NCBI GenBank assembly: GCA_024734495.1
Contig: JALMQS010000128.1
Location: 23,114,875-23,178,874, forward strand
Length of the DNA: 64,000 nucleotides
Direction of reading: 5' to 3'
Source of the DNA: Forficula auricularia
Taxonomy: Eukaryota > Arthropoda > Insecta > Dermaptera > Forficulidae
The notes under the pieces were generated by a model. That model was given only the letters and a program-made list of their open reading frames with translations. It ran no database searches and was not told where the DNA came from. Shown here piece after piece: positions 21,431 through 30,504 of the stretch. Positions within the stretch are counted from its first letter, which is position 1. Every line of letters starts with the position of its first letter. The translations under genes and the position numbers were made by a program.

Positions 21431-22165
21431 GATTGTCATCTATTAGATCCGAGATTAAATAGATTATTTTTAATTATACACGGTGGGGCATAAAGATCTC
21501 CCACATTTTGAAGAGGTATAAAAAAATGAAAAAATTTAACTAGAAAATAACTGAATATATTTTTGATAAGAACATAAAACAAAACACAACCAAATTTGTA
21601 AGCATATTATGTGGACCCCCAGAAGCTATACCTAAATGCAAAGACTACCACCCAAGGGGGGGGGGGGTCAAAAAATGAAAATTCTAGCACTTTCACCAAA
21701 CTCGACCAAATTTTGAATGTATATCACAGATCCCTAGATGGTAGAAATGTAAAATCTAATCAAAATAGATCAAAAATGAAAATTCTAGCCTTTTCGGCCG
21801 GGCTCCACCAGAATTATGAATCCAAATTCTGGATCCCAGATGGGTAGAAATGCAAAAACTAACCCCCAAACGAGGAGGGTCAAGAATGAAAATTCTAGTT
21901 CTTTCGACCACCAATTATGTATACAAAATTTGGTTAGTTCTTGCATTTCTAGCCTTTTGAGGGGTTCACAGAATATTTAAAAAATTTGGTTGAGTTTGGT
22001 ATAAAGGGCTAGAATTTTCATTTTTGACCCCCCCCCCTTTTTTTGTCTGATAATGTTTATACCACATTAAAAACAAAAAATTATGTTCTTTTCAAAAATC
22101 TATTCAGTTCTTTTTCTAGTTAAATTTTTTCATTTTTTTTATGTATATCAGAAGGGTTGTTTTTT
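21378..22165. repeat. Hairpin family HP copy split by a MITE
   Basis: Left part AAAATTGCCAATAGAAATAA, GTCATCTATTAGATCCGAGA and TTATTTTTAATTATA; the part after 22141, TGTATATCAGAAGGGTTGTT, continues the same element. The MITE at 21481-22140 sits in the sequence that is ATTATATGTCAGAGG in copy 1. Confidence 0.7.
21481..22140. mobile_element. CAGGGTGGGGCATAAAG-family MITE, copy 2, with minisatellite
   Basis: The left terminus CGGTGGGGCATAAAGATCTC, then CCACATTTTGAAGAGGTATA, equals the inverted right terminus of the copy at 3644-4045. The right terminal 40 bp or so are missing. The interior is built from about five monomers of the roughly 110-bp minisatellite (21590-22040), the last ones inverted. 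The 78-codon frame at 21611-21847 is an accident of this repeat array. Confidence 0.75.
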
Positions 22166-22217
22166 CCGTATTTTCTTTTTGGAGAGACGATCTGGAAAAA
22201 TTTTCCTGAAGATTTGA

Positions 22218-22477
22218 TGGAAGGCAGCCCAAGGATAATGAGAAATAAAATTCCGAATAAAATAAATTTATTTGAACTTCATTTTCATTTTCATAGATCG
22301 ACGTTTCAGATGATATTCCCTCCTTCTTCAGGGTTTAAAATGGCCAACGAAGGAAATATACAGGCAGCTATTGCATTCTTCCCTCCGCCAGTAGTGCTCG
22401 AAATATGAAAATGATATTCCAATAAATTTATTTTATTCGGAATCTTATTTTTCATTATCTTTTCAGTCTGCCTTCAA
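22218..22477. repeat. Foldback element with GAAGGCAG termini
   Basis: The left arm GAAGGCAGCCCAAGGATAAT, then AAATTCCGAATAAAATAAAT, is inverted at the right (ATTTATTTTATTCGGAATCT, then ATTATCTTTTCAGTCTGCCT). The centre holds GACGTTTCAGATGATATTCC and CTTCTTCAGGG, a minus-strand hammerhead-like core. Confidence 0.7.
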
Positions 22478-22479
22478 GC

Positions 22480-23050
22480 AATTCTCCTTTGTTTTATTCC
22501 CTGGGACCCGAGTGTCAAAATTAGCAATCCGGCTAAAAACAACCCTCAAATTCAATGAGATACTGAAACAACGACATGAATTTAACTTCAATAAATTTTA
22601 GACATATTTAAATCTTAATCTAAATAATTTGCGGTTTTTTCTTTAACACCTCTACTTAGAAAATATATATATATACGACGATATACTTACTTGTATCATT
22701 ATCTTTTGGGAAATCCCAAAAGGATTTTTCCTTCTCTTTTTCTCTTTGTCTATATAAAGAAAGAATCATTTATAATTTAAATATTTGAAGTTGGCAAACG
22801 AAAGAAAGAAAGAGTTAAAAAGAAAATTGAAAAAATGAGAAAGGATAAAAATACGCCCACAAAATGATGAATTTTACGAGGTCTTTTTTTATGAGACGCA
22901 AAAGATTTTTCTCTTGTTTTAATTTGTCAATTATTATTAAAAGAAAAAAATACGGACAAGCGCGAATCGGACTTAGAAACTGAGGATTCCATAACTAATA
23001 ATAATAATACTAATAATATAAGGAATAAATATTTTATTTAACATTTTAAC
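22480..23050. other. No recognised feature
   Basis: A+T-rich, no coding frame and no repeat that I could match. Confidence 0.4.
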
Positions 23051-23053
23051 ATT

Positions 23054-24207
23054 TTTACTTTATCCAATGCGAAGCATGGGGAAAGTATTGTAATCGGTCT
23101 CGCGGCAAGTAAAGTCTCAGGTAAAGACTACGGAACCCATGAACTCAATTAAAATCACAAATTGTAGTATTCAATTAGGTTGAATTTTAGCACGTGACGG
23201 TTTTGCCAAAAATTGCATGGGGTCTAGTCGAGAGGCCAAAAAGTGCCATTTTTTCATTTAGTGCGTGCGGATGGATGTATGGATGTATGTATGGATGGAT
23301 GGATGTTATTGTTTTTTGGCCCACGATTCTTTTTTGGTAAACAACTCAAGCTTGAGTTGTTTGCCATAAAAGAATTTAGTCTTTTTGATTTTAAGTCGAT
23401 TCTTCCATGTTTTCAGTAGAGGTTGCAATTAATAGTCAAAACATCAAAAATGGAATGCACTAAGGTTATTCCTCTAGTAGTAGATAAGAATCGATCGTTA
23501 TTTTTGATTTTAAGCCGATTCCTCCATGTCTTCAGCAATGGTTACCAATAATAATCGAAAAGTCAAAAACCTAATGAAGAATTGTTATTCCTCTTTTCAT
23601 TTAGTGCGTGCGGATGGATGTATGGATGTATGTATGGATGGATGGATGTTATTGTTTTTGGCCCACGACTTTTGGTAAACAACTCAAGCTTGAGTTGTTT
23701 GCCATAAAAGAATTTAGTCTTTTTGATTTTAAGTCGATTCTTCCATGTTTTCAGTAGAGGTTGCCATTAATAGTCAAAACATCAAAAATGGAATGCACTA
23801 AGGTTATTCCTCTAGTAGTAGATAAGAATCGATCGTTATTTTTGATTTTAAGCCGATTCCTCCATGTCTTCAGCAATGGTTACCAATAATAATCGAAAAG
23901 TCAAAAACCTAATGAAGAATTGTTATTCCTCAAATATTAGATGAGAATCGATCATTATTTTTGATTTTAACTTGATTTCTCCATGTCTTCAGCAATGGTT
24001 ACCAATAATAATCGAAACGTCAAAAACCTAATGTAGAATTGTTATTCCTCAAGTATTAGATGAGAATAAATCATTATTTTTTAATTAAAGTCAACATGAA
24101 CTTCAAATCGCAAGTGATATCTGATTAATAATAAAGGAATAAACATATTGATATTTCAAATGAATTTGGATAAAGTTTAGCAACGATCCGTTGCAGTTTA
24201 TTTTTAC
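23054..24207 (+). mobile_element. Helentron-like repeat, family C, copy 3 (complete, tandemly duplicated)
   Basis: It begins TTTACTTTATCCAATGCGAA with the terminal hairpin (CCAATGC-GAA-GCATGG) and AAAGTATTGTAATCGGTCTC. The conserved 5' block and GGATGGATGTATGG repeats follow. A palindrome AACTCAAGCTTGAGTT is flanked by monomers of about 120 bp (CGATTCCTCCATGTCTTC, GGTTACCAATAATAATCG). It ends at hairpin GCAACG-ATC-CGTTGC and AGTTTATTTTT. A segment of about 340 bp (23251-23593) is repeated immediately downstream (23594-23931). No protein. Confidence 0.75.
23251..23931 (+). repeat. Recent tandem duplication of about 340 bp
   Basis: Both units start TTTTCATTTAGTGCGTGCGG and end GAATTGTTATTCCTC. 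Differences are few: a six-base length change near the GGCCCACGA segment and one substitution in GTTGCAATTAAT/GTTGCCATTAAT. Confidence 0.9.
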
Positions 24208-24229
24208 AAGGAACATATAAAAGATATAT

Positions 24230-24863
24230 ATTTATATGTTATAATATAAAAATTGTTGTGTGTGTGTGTGTTGTGTGTTCGTCTTTGGTGAGTTCGTGCA
24301 TCGTTCATTCGATTGAATTGAAACTTTGTACAGTTGATTTTGGCACTTGCGTGAAGGGTTTTGACATAGTGTCTACGTACAATAGGGGGGGAGGGGGCTC
24401 AAAAAATGAAAATCTAGACCCTTGGAAAAAATGTTTATCCAAAGTAGCTATAGGAACGGTAAATAAAATGGTCAAAGTATACAGTTAATAGGAAAAAAAA
24501 AAAACATTTGTTAAATAGCAAAATCGAATTATCATCAAAAAATTTCGAAATTGTAAGAAAATGAAATAACTCATTGGCTGGAGAGTGATCTAAGTCTGAG
24601 GAAAGGAGATAGGGTGTGAATAGATTTGGTGGGGTGAATGTTGATTGGAGGCGGGGAGAGGGTTGGTCAAGTGGAGAGTGATTGAAGAATGGGTGGAGAG
24701 AGTTTAGGGGGTGAAGGTTGATTGAAGAAGAGTGATCAGTCGGATATTTGTAGTGAGGTGGCGAGTGATCTGAGACTTAGGAGGAGGTCCCGGGGTTGGA
24801 GGAGGGTCGGTGGGGTGGAGAGTGCTTGAATGTGTTGGGGGGTTCAGAGGGCCTCGCAGCTAG
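24230..24863 (+). mobile_element. Diverged non-autonomous Helitron copy
   Basis: The 3' end GGGCCTCGCAGCTAG followed by T matches the end of the Helitron at 52093-52978 (GGGCCTTGCAGCTAG, T). The interior has the same order: a transposon-like 5' part, a stretch of minisatellite monomer at 24384-24420 (AAAAAATGAAAATCTAGACC), then a long G/A-rich block (24590-24850) corresponding to the C-rich block at 52130-52340. The terminal hairpin seen in the other copy is not evident here. A GT microsatellite lies at 24256-24272. Confidence 0.65.
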
Positions 24864-24869
24864 TATTGT

Positions 24870-25315
24870 ATAAAAATTACATTGATTAAATTTCGGCTTC
24901 GTGCGAAAGCTCACCATCCGACTTCCTAAGTTTAATAATTAAAAGTTATAATAGAAAATGTTATTTTCTTTCAGAAATCTTCCAAAATATTTGATATATC
25001 AAATTCCTTCTTACTTGTTGATAAGAAGAAAATGAGACAATTGTACAAACTTTTTCCAAAAATTTTAACTTAAGCACTTAATTGAAATCAGCTGGTAAGA
25101 AAACCACATGAAAATATCCACTTTGCGACTCTTTTATATGTTCAATTAAAATCAAATTATTATTATTATTTAAATCCCTCTTAATTCTAAATACCATAAA
25201 GACATCTTTACAGGAATATCTCACACTCTATGATAATTTTTTTTTATTTTTGATCCCACATAAAATTCCATCCTCCCAAAATAATCACTGGATAAAAAAT
25301 TTAATAAACATTTTA
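24870..25315. other. No recognised feature
   Basis: A+T-rich, no supported frame or repeat. Confidence 0.4.
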
Positions 25316-25368
25316 TTTGCAAATTGATTTTTTAAACTGAAAGTTTCAATTATTTTGTTAAGCAATTT

Positions 25369-25806
25369 GAACCGCGAAAGTTAAATAATATGACAAATAT
25401 ATATGAATCTATATATATTTATACTATATATAAACAATTTCCTATGTTAATTCTACATTAAGAAAATTATTTTATTATTTTTGAAAAGGAAAAATAAATA
25501 GAGCATCCGACGGGTTTCGAACCCGTGTCTCTCTCCTTTACGCGAAGAGCGGCTTAACCAACTAGCCTACAGATTCTCCCGCCGAATAAGCTCTTAAGTT
25601 AGAATGTCTTTTTTCCTTTTCGCGGTTTTTTCTATTTATAGTATAGTTACTTAATTTTTAGACAAATTGATTTTTTAAACTCAAAGTTTCAATTATTTTG
25701 TTAAGCAATTTCTTAATGTAGAATTAACATAGGAAATTTTTTATATATAGTATAAATATATATAGATTCATATATATTTATCATATTATTTAACTTTCGC
25801 GGTTCA
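25369..25806. repeat. Inverted repeat flanking a tRNA-like sequence
   Basis: The left arm 25369-25465 (GAACCGCGAAAGTTAAATAA ... AATTCTACATTAAGAAA) is repeated in inverted orientation at 25711-25806. Between the arms are a tRNA-like sequence (25503-25576) and, at 25660-25712, a direct copy of the sequence just outside the left arm (25318-25371; CAAATTGATTTTTTAAACT). This mosaic of direct and inverted repeats is not a simple TIR element. Confidence 0.8.
25503..25576 (-). tRNA. tRNA-like sequence, probable pseudo-tRNA
   Basis: On the minus strand a cloverleaf can be drawn. The acceptor is GAATCTG against CGGATGC with one mismatch and one G-T pair. The D arm is GGCT...AGCC with GG in the loop. 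The anticodon stem CTCTT/AGGAG has loop CGCGTAA, and the T arm is ACGGG-TTCGAAA-CCCGT. The A and B boxes are good (TAGGCTAGTTGG, GGTTCGAAACC). The anticodon would read CGT (threonine), but base 33 is G instead of the invariant U, which argues for a pseudogene or SINE head. It sits inside an inverted repeat. No intron, no encoded CCA. Confidence 0.55.
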
Positions 25807-25809
25807 AAA

Positions 25810-26290
25810 AAAAAAAAATTTATTTGCAAGAAAATGAATACAGATCGTTTCTAAATTTTAAATTTGTATCTTTATTTACTTTTCAAGCTTCTGCTGATAG
25901 ACATTCATTCAATGTGGAACACTAATAGGTCCTGTTTTACTTTTAAAACGGCACCCTGAAAAGAAAGAATTAAAATAAAAGAAATGGAAATCTTCACAGT
26001 GTGTCCCTGTGAAATATTTGCCTTCATTCATTATTTTAAAATGCCCTCATATTCTCTAGTAATTAAAATTCATATTCCAACTATCGAGCAAAAAGGACCA
26101 GACGGAATGATTAATGAATCTCTCCGGGAGTTGTGACTAATCATGATTAACATGTTTGATAAAAAAAAATAATAATTAAATTTTAGAAAGTATAATTGAT
26201 TCATTAAAAAAGTTGAGTTATGAAAAATGGAAAAAGTTTTCTTTTAACTTAATACTTTTATCTAATTATCTTAATCCGATATGAATATTT
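25810..26290. other. No gene; segment 26090-26170 more balanced in composition
   Basis: There is no supported frame. The part around 26090-26170 (GGACCAGACGGAATGATTAA, TCTCTCCGGGAGTTGTGACT) stands out from A+T-rich flanks and has no copy elsewhere in the window. Confidence 0.35.
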
Positions 26291-26292
26291 AT

Positions 26293-26350
26293 CAGAGCCG
26301 TTATTGGGCTAATAGGCGCCCTGCAAACTGTAATTTGTTGCCCCATATAA
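26293..26350. mobile_element. Possible hAT left end
   Basis: CAGAGCCGTTATTGGGCTAA, then TAGGCGCCCTGCAAAC, resembles a common hAT-MITE terminus. I find no right end, so this is a tentative solo end. Confidence 0.35.
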
Positions 26351-26839
26351 AAAAAAATAATCCGGCCATGTGCGTACTCGATGCTGAGTATTACGTGTCT
26401 TACGTCATCCAAAGAGCTTGAGATATTAAATTCGTTATCTTATTATGTTAATTGAGCAATATATAATAATGTACAGTAGGGAATAGGGATGATCAACGAT
26501 GGCCGATGTTTTCTACATCAAAATGAAAAACAAGCGATGTTTTTGCTACGTCGATGTTTTTAAATATTTACAGTATTTTTTTCCATTAATTTTGATAAAT
26601 TAATGATGAATTGACATACCGAGTCGGGCATTGAGAACGTATTGACAGAATATTGCTTTCAACAAAACATAGATTTTTTTAGATAGATATTTTTCATCAA
26701 AGGGTGAACCGCGATCTAATATCGTGTACACCTACTTCCACTTCCATTTTCATTTCCAAGTAGAAGACAATAACAGGTCATTCAATAAGTCCGTAGGATA
26801 AGTAAGAAAAAAACAAAATTTTGACAAAACTCGATTTTA

Positions 26840-26997
26840 TTATTCAACATAGTTGCCTTCGAGGGCGATACAACGAGTATAGCGATTGTAAAACTTTTCG
26901 ATACCACTTTTATAGTACGATTTCTCTTTCTCGTCAAAGGCCTCAGTTTCAGCGATTACTTCATCATTGGACTTCTTTTGGATTCTGGTGTGTAATA
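26840..26997 (-). pseudogene. Mariner transposase, C-terminal part
   Basis: Beyond the LINE, the transposase resumes with YTPESKRSP and then jumps to NDEVIAETEAFDEKEKSYYK, then SGIEKFYNRYTRCIALEGNY and VE followed by stop (26840-26842). About 130 residues that carry the second and third catalytic aspartates in complete mariners are missing between SKRSP and NDEV. This deletion is independent of the LINE insertion and would already have killed the enzyme. Confidence 0.85.
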
Positions 26998-27623
26998 GAT
27001 AGATAGATAGATTTTATTTTGCTCTGAGAATGATATTCTCCTGGAGCATAATAGATACAAATTATAATACATTAAAAATCTGCTTACAAAATTCAACCCA
27101 GAGAGTACAAAAATAATTACAATTAACATTAAAAAAAATAAAAGGAAAAAATTATTAAAATTAATTGACAAAATGAAATCGAAATACAAAAAAATATATA
27201 TATATCACAAAATGATCTGCATGAACAAAATAAATTTTAAAATACAACAACTCAGCCTCACTCCACCCATCAACCAGCCCTCTGCTGACTCATTAATAGA
27301 TCGAAATACCTTGCCTTAAAAGGGCCAAGAGACTTCGCCCCTCTCACACTTGCTGGAATTTTATTCCAGAGCTTCGCGGAATAAACAGAAAATGACCTAG
27401 CATAGGATGATGTCCTATGTATTGGAATTTGGAGGTCCAGACCATACGTCCGCAAAGCTCTGGAACTTACAGAGGTTTTAAACAGAAATTTATTAAATAA
27501 GTAATCAGGGGATTTGCTCTCAAACAGATTGAATAAAAAAATTCCCAAAATGTAATCTCTCTTCTTTGGAAGATTTAACCATCCCAGTTTATTGTAGTAG
27601 GGTGTAATATGTGAATGATGTGA
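26998..27623 (-). mobile_element. 5'-truncated LINE with ATCT-repeat tail, inside mariner
   Basis: The minus-strand coding end (stop at 27270) contains TYGLDLQIPIHRTSSYAR, FSVYSAKLWNKIPASVRGAK and SLGPFKARYFDLLMSQQ, a pattern typical of C-termini of jockey/RTE/CR1-like ORF2 proteins. The 3' UTR ends CCAGGAGAATATCATTCTCA, AAATAAAATC, then repeats of TATC. A short duplication (CTATTA) flanks it, consistent with target-primed insertion. No RT catalytic residues remain. Confidence 0.85.
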
Positions 27624-28157
27624 ATAATAGCGAAGCCATGTCTCATCCATTGTCACATATCGACGATAGAATTCAATTTTATTGCTGTTTAACAGCGAGC
27701 GCCAAACACTCCTCTGAAGCATCGATTCGTTGTTGTTTTTGCTCGACTGTGAGCTCACGCGGCACCCACTTTGCACAGAGCTTTCGCATACCCAAATGTT
27801 CGTGTAAAATGGTAAAAACACTACCATCTGATATCTTTACAATGTCAACTAGCTCGTGCACCTTCAATTTGCGATCGTTCATAACCAATTTGTGGATTTT
27901 TTTATGTTTTCTGGAATAACAGCCTCTTTTGGGCGTTCACTGCGCTCTGCATCATTTGTGCTGGTACGACCACGTTTAAATTCAGCAATCCACTTCTCTA
28001 CCATTTGTCTCGATGGAGCAGAGTTCGGATAATGTTTATCAAGCCATTGTTTGGTTTCCACTGTATTTTTTTCATCAAAAAGCAATGCTTTATTAAAACT
28101 CGAAATTGACTTTTTTTCAATAACAAAAATTGCTTCACATAAAATGCTATAACTCAC
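27624..28157 (-). pseudogene. Mariner transposase, N-terminal part
   Basis: Mariner transposase cuts and pastes the element through a DD34D catalytic triad. This part contains NTVETKQWLDKHYPNSAPS, QMVEKWIAEFKRGRTSTNDA (first helix-turn-helix), VMNDRKLKVHELVDIVKISD and HLGMRKLCAKWVPRELTVEQ. After a frameshift near 27690 comes IEFYRRYVTMDETWLRYY, which holds the first catalytic aspartate (DETW). Residues before about NTVETK are scrambled (FDEKNTVE) relative to normal mariner starts. The gene is then interrupted by the LINE at 27623. The 185-codon frame that crosses from transposase into the LINE (27270-27827) is a chimera of two genes, not a fusion protein. Confidence 0.88.
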
Positions 28158-28399
28158 GAATCAATAGTCAGATTGCTGTCAAATTTATACACATGTCGTT
28201 TGAAGGTTAGTACTAAATAAAAATCATATGGAAAATTCTAGTAACGCCATCTATGTGTCATCCTACGGACTTATTGAATGACCTAATAGATGAAGGGGCA
28301 TTATCTAATGAATTCTAAAATAATTACACATAATTCCAAAGACGTGTACATCTAATTCCAATCACGCTTCACCCCTCGGTTTTCATGGAAATATTTAAG

Positions 28400-28980
28400 T
28401 TAAGTTATGAATTTTTTTAATATATTATACATTGATGTTTTCAGGTCGATTGGATGTAGATAAATCGTTCTTGAAGTTACTATCTTAATATTAAAACAAA
28501 ACGAATTTACCTACATTCAATCGGGTATTTGAACCCATGAGAAATAACAGGTAAAATATTTTAATTAAAAAGACTTATGAAGAAGAGTATGTAATTTTTG
28601 ACATTTTCGTTTAAAAAATGAGGCGAAAGGTCAAAAATAAAGATTCTAGACTTTTGGACCAAACCCAATCAACATCAATAAATTCTAGTTGCCACAAAGG
28701 TATTCACTGAAACACGTTTTAACTAGTAAGAACCCGTTCTTACTAAAAACGTGTTTTTAATGCAACACATACACTTTTATACTATATTCAATTATTTATA
28801 TTCATAAGTAAAATGGTTATTTACATCAAGGATGGGATAATCTCATTGATTTCTCCTCAAGGATACTAGTAGACTTTAAAATTCTAAAGAAATTATGAAA
28901 ACTTGTCTTATACATATATGACCCGAGCTGGAATGGATAATTTTAATTACATATCATACAAATCGATCAAATTTTAAATA
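28400..28980. other. No gene recognised
   Basis: A+T-rich, with a short inverted repeat at about 28712-28752 (ACGTTTTAACTAGTAAGAAC and AGAACCCGTTCTTACT). No frame of interest. Confidence 0.4.
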
Positions 28981-29330
28981 GATTGATGCAAATAAACATA
29001 CACACATATATAATATAATATATCAAATATATTATGTATATAATTTATTTGTTTGAGTAGCTGACAATTTTTCAATATCCATGATGATGAATTGATGATT
29101 GACCCCATGAGAAATAATAGATGAAATTAATATATCTAATTAAAAAGACTGATGATGAAGGTCAACACTTGAAAACTATAATCTTAAACAAATAAATTAT
29201 AATTGAAAAGTTTTTGTTTTGCCGAGAGTAGCAGAGTTGTTGATTCACAAAGAGAAACAAAGAGGTTGTCCTCTTCTTGATTCAAATAAACATACACACA
29301 TATATATCGAAATGATATATCTGTATATAT

Positions 29331-30237
29331 CGGGTGTTTTTTTTAGAGGTATAGAACTTTGAATTAAATAAAACACAAGAAAATCGTTTTAATGTCCATC
29401 AATTTGGCTTTATTGGAAGGATAATTTTTATGCCATTAATGTTTAAATATGATTTCGGGCATGTGGCCGCTGCGACTAGCTCGAATAAAATCCAATTCTA
29501 CAGGTCCAATTTTCAACCACTTTTTCGAGCATATGGGGCCGTATGTTGGCAATACGCCACGAATGTTGGCTACGTCCAAGCTAAAATTGCCGCATTTGGA
29601 GTGAAGAGAATCCACATGAGACCCTTGAGACGCCATTACATCCACAAAAACTGACTGTTTGGTGTGCTCTATGGGCTAGTGGAGTCATTGGGCCATACTT
29701 CTTCCGAAATAATGCTGGAGAGTCAGTTACCGTTAATGGAGACCGGTATAGAGCCATGATAACCGACTATTTTGTTCCCGAATTGGATGGCATGAATGTG
29801 GATGAGTTGTGGTTCCAACAAGACGGCGCTACATGCCACACAGCGCACGTCACATTCGATGAGCGCATAATTTCGCGGAATGGACCTGTCAATTGGCCAC
29901 CAAGATCGTGTGATTTGACACCATTGGATTATTTTCTTTGGGGATATGTGAAGTCGCTCGTCTACGCCAACAAACCAGAAACGTTAGGGGACTTGGAAGC
30001 CAACATTCGTGGCGTTATTGCCAACATACGGCCCCATATGCTCGAAAAAGTGGTTGAAAATTGGACCTGTAGAATTGGATTTATTCGAACCAGCCGCGGC
30101 GGCCACATGCCCGAAATCATATTTAAACATTAATGGCATAAAATTATCCTTCCAATAAAGCCAAATTGATGGACATTAAAACGATTTTCTTGTGTTTTAT
30201 TTCAATTCGAAGTTCTATACCTCTAAAAAAACACCCG
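29331..30237 (+). mobile_element. Mariner/Tc1-like element with long terminal inversion
   Basis: The termini are CGGGTGTTTTTTTTAGAGG and, inverted, CCTCTAAAAAAACACCCG. The inverted similarity does not stop at a normal 20-30 bp TIR: all of 29331-29577, including transposase coding sequence (ACGCCACGAATGTTGGCT), is an inverted copy of 29998-30237. The element has therefore lost the 5' half of its transposase gene and replaced it with a second copy of its 3' end. Confidence 0.92.
29585..30133 (+). pseudogene. Transposase C-terminal half (DDE domain, first Asp missing)
   Basis: The open frame 29585-30133 starts abruptly at the inversion breakpoint with NCRIWSEENPHETLETPLHP, then QKLTVWCALWASGVIGPYFF. 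The second catalytic aspartate lies in LWFQQDGATCHTA and the third acidic residue in WPPRSCDLTPLDYFLWG, the conserved block near the end of mariner/Tc1 transposases. It ends GHMPEIIFKH and stop. About 183 codons are open without a stop, so the damage may be recent. The DNA-binding domain and the first aspartate (normally in a F.DE/WSDEAHF-type motif just upstream) are absent. A start at M (29756) has no special support. The element probably cannot transpose without a helper. The frames over 29430-29654 are products of the inverted copy. Confidence 0.88.
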
Positions 30238-30504
30238 AATATATGGTATATTATTTATTTGTTTGAGACTATAGTTTCAAAGACTTGGTCTTCATCATCA
30301 GTTTTTTTTTAATTTATAAATATTCTAACTGGCTACCAGCTAAGAAAACATCAAAAAAATTTTCATTCTAATCTATTTACTCTCTAATTTACATTCTAAT
30401 ATCCCAAGAGGAAACATGAAGAAAAAAGACATTTTATATTTTCCAAAATTTTCAATGTATAAATCTTAATTTGTAACTAATTTGTAACTAAATACTGAAA
30501 TATT

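Larger units (their letters stand above)
26773..28286 (-). mobile_element. Mariner transposon, internally deleted and split by a LINE
   Basis: Terminal repeats are AGGTCATTCAATAAGTCCGT at the left, then AGGAT, and inverted ATCCTACGGACTTATTGAAT, then GACCT, at the right. TA occurs at both borders (26771-26772, 28287-28288), and the uninterrupted family I copy at 19545 shows the unoccupied target. The minus-strand transposase gene is broken (see separate entries). The LINE fragment at 26998-27623 sits inside it. Confidence 0.92.
26701..28377. mobile_element. MITE family I, copy 2, carrying a mariner
   Basis: The left terminus GGGTGAACCGCGATCTAATA and the right terminus ATCACGCTTCACCCCTC are the family I terminal repeats. 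Family sequence runs to AGAAGACAATA at 26772 and resumes at TAGATGAAGGGGCATT from 28287. Everything between is the mariner at 26773-28286. Confidence 0.9.
28981..30330. repeat. Family D elements, one split by a mariner
   Basis: 28981-29190 is a partial family D copy (GATGCAAATAAACATACACA, AATTAAAAAGACTGATGATG). From 29205 a fuller copy begins (GAAAAGTTTTTGTTTTGCCG, GAGTAGCAGAGTTGTTGATT, CATATATATCGAAATGATAT). It is interrupted at 29331-30237 by a mariner and resumes with TATTATTTATTTGTTTGAGA, CTATAGTTTCAAAGACTTGG. A further arm at 30505-30560 carries the best hammerhead-like motif. Confidence 0.8.

Noticed and set aside
23054..24207. CRISPR-like array because of regular repeats
   Set aside because: Monomers are tandem without unique spacers, lie in a dispersed eukaryotic element, and no cas genes exist.
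25503..25576. Functional tRNA gene
   Set aside because: Base 33 is G instead of U, one acceptor mismatch, and the locus lies in a repeat mosaic; kept only as tRNA-like.
27270..27827. 185-codon minus-strand frame that looks like one protein
   Set aside because: It starts in mariner transposase (YVTMDETWL) and ends in a LINE ORF2 C-terminus; the LINE is inserted in the transposon, so it is a chance chimera.
29430..29654. Plus- and minus-strand frames at the left of the mariner
   Set aside because: This is the inverted copy of the transposase C-terminus, not an extra gene.
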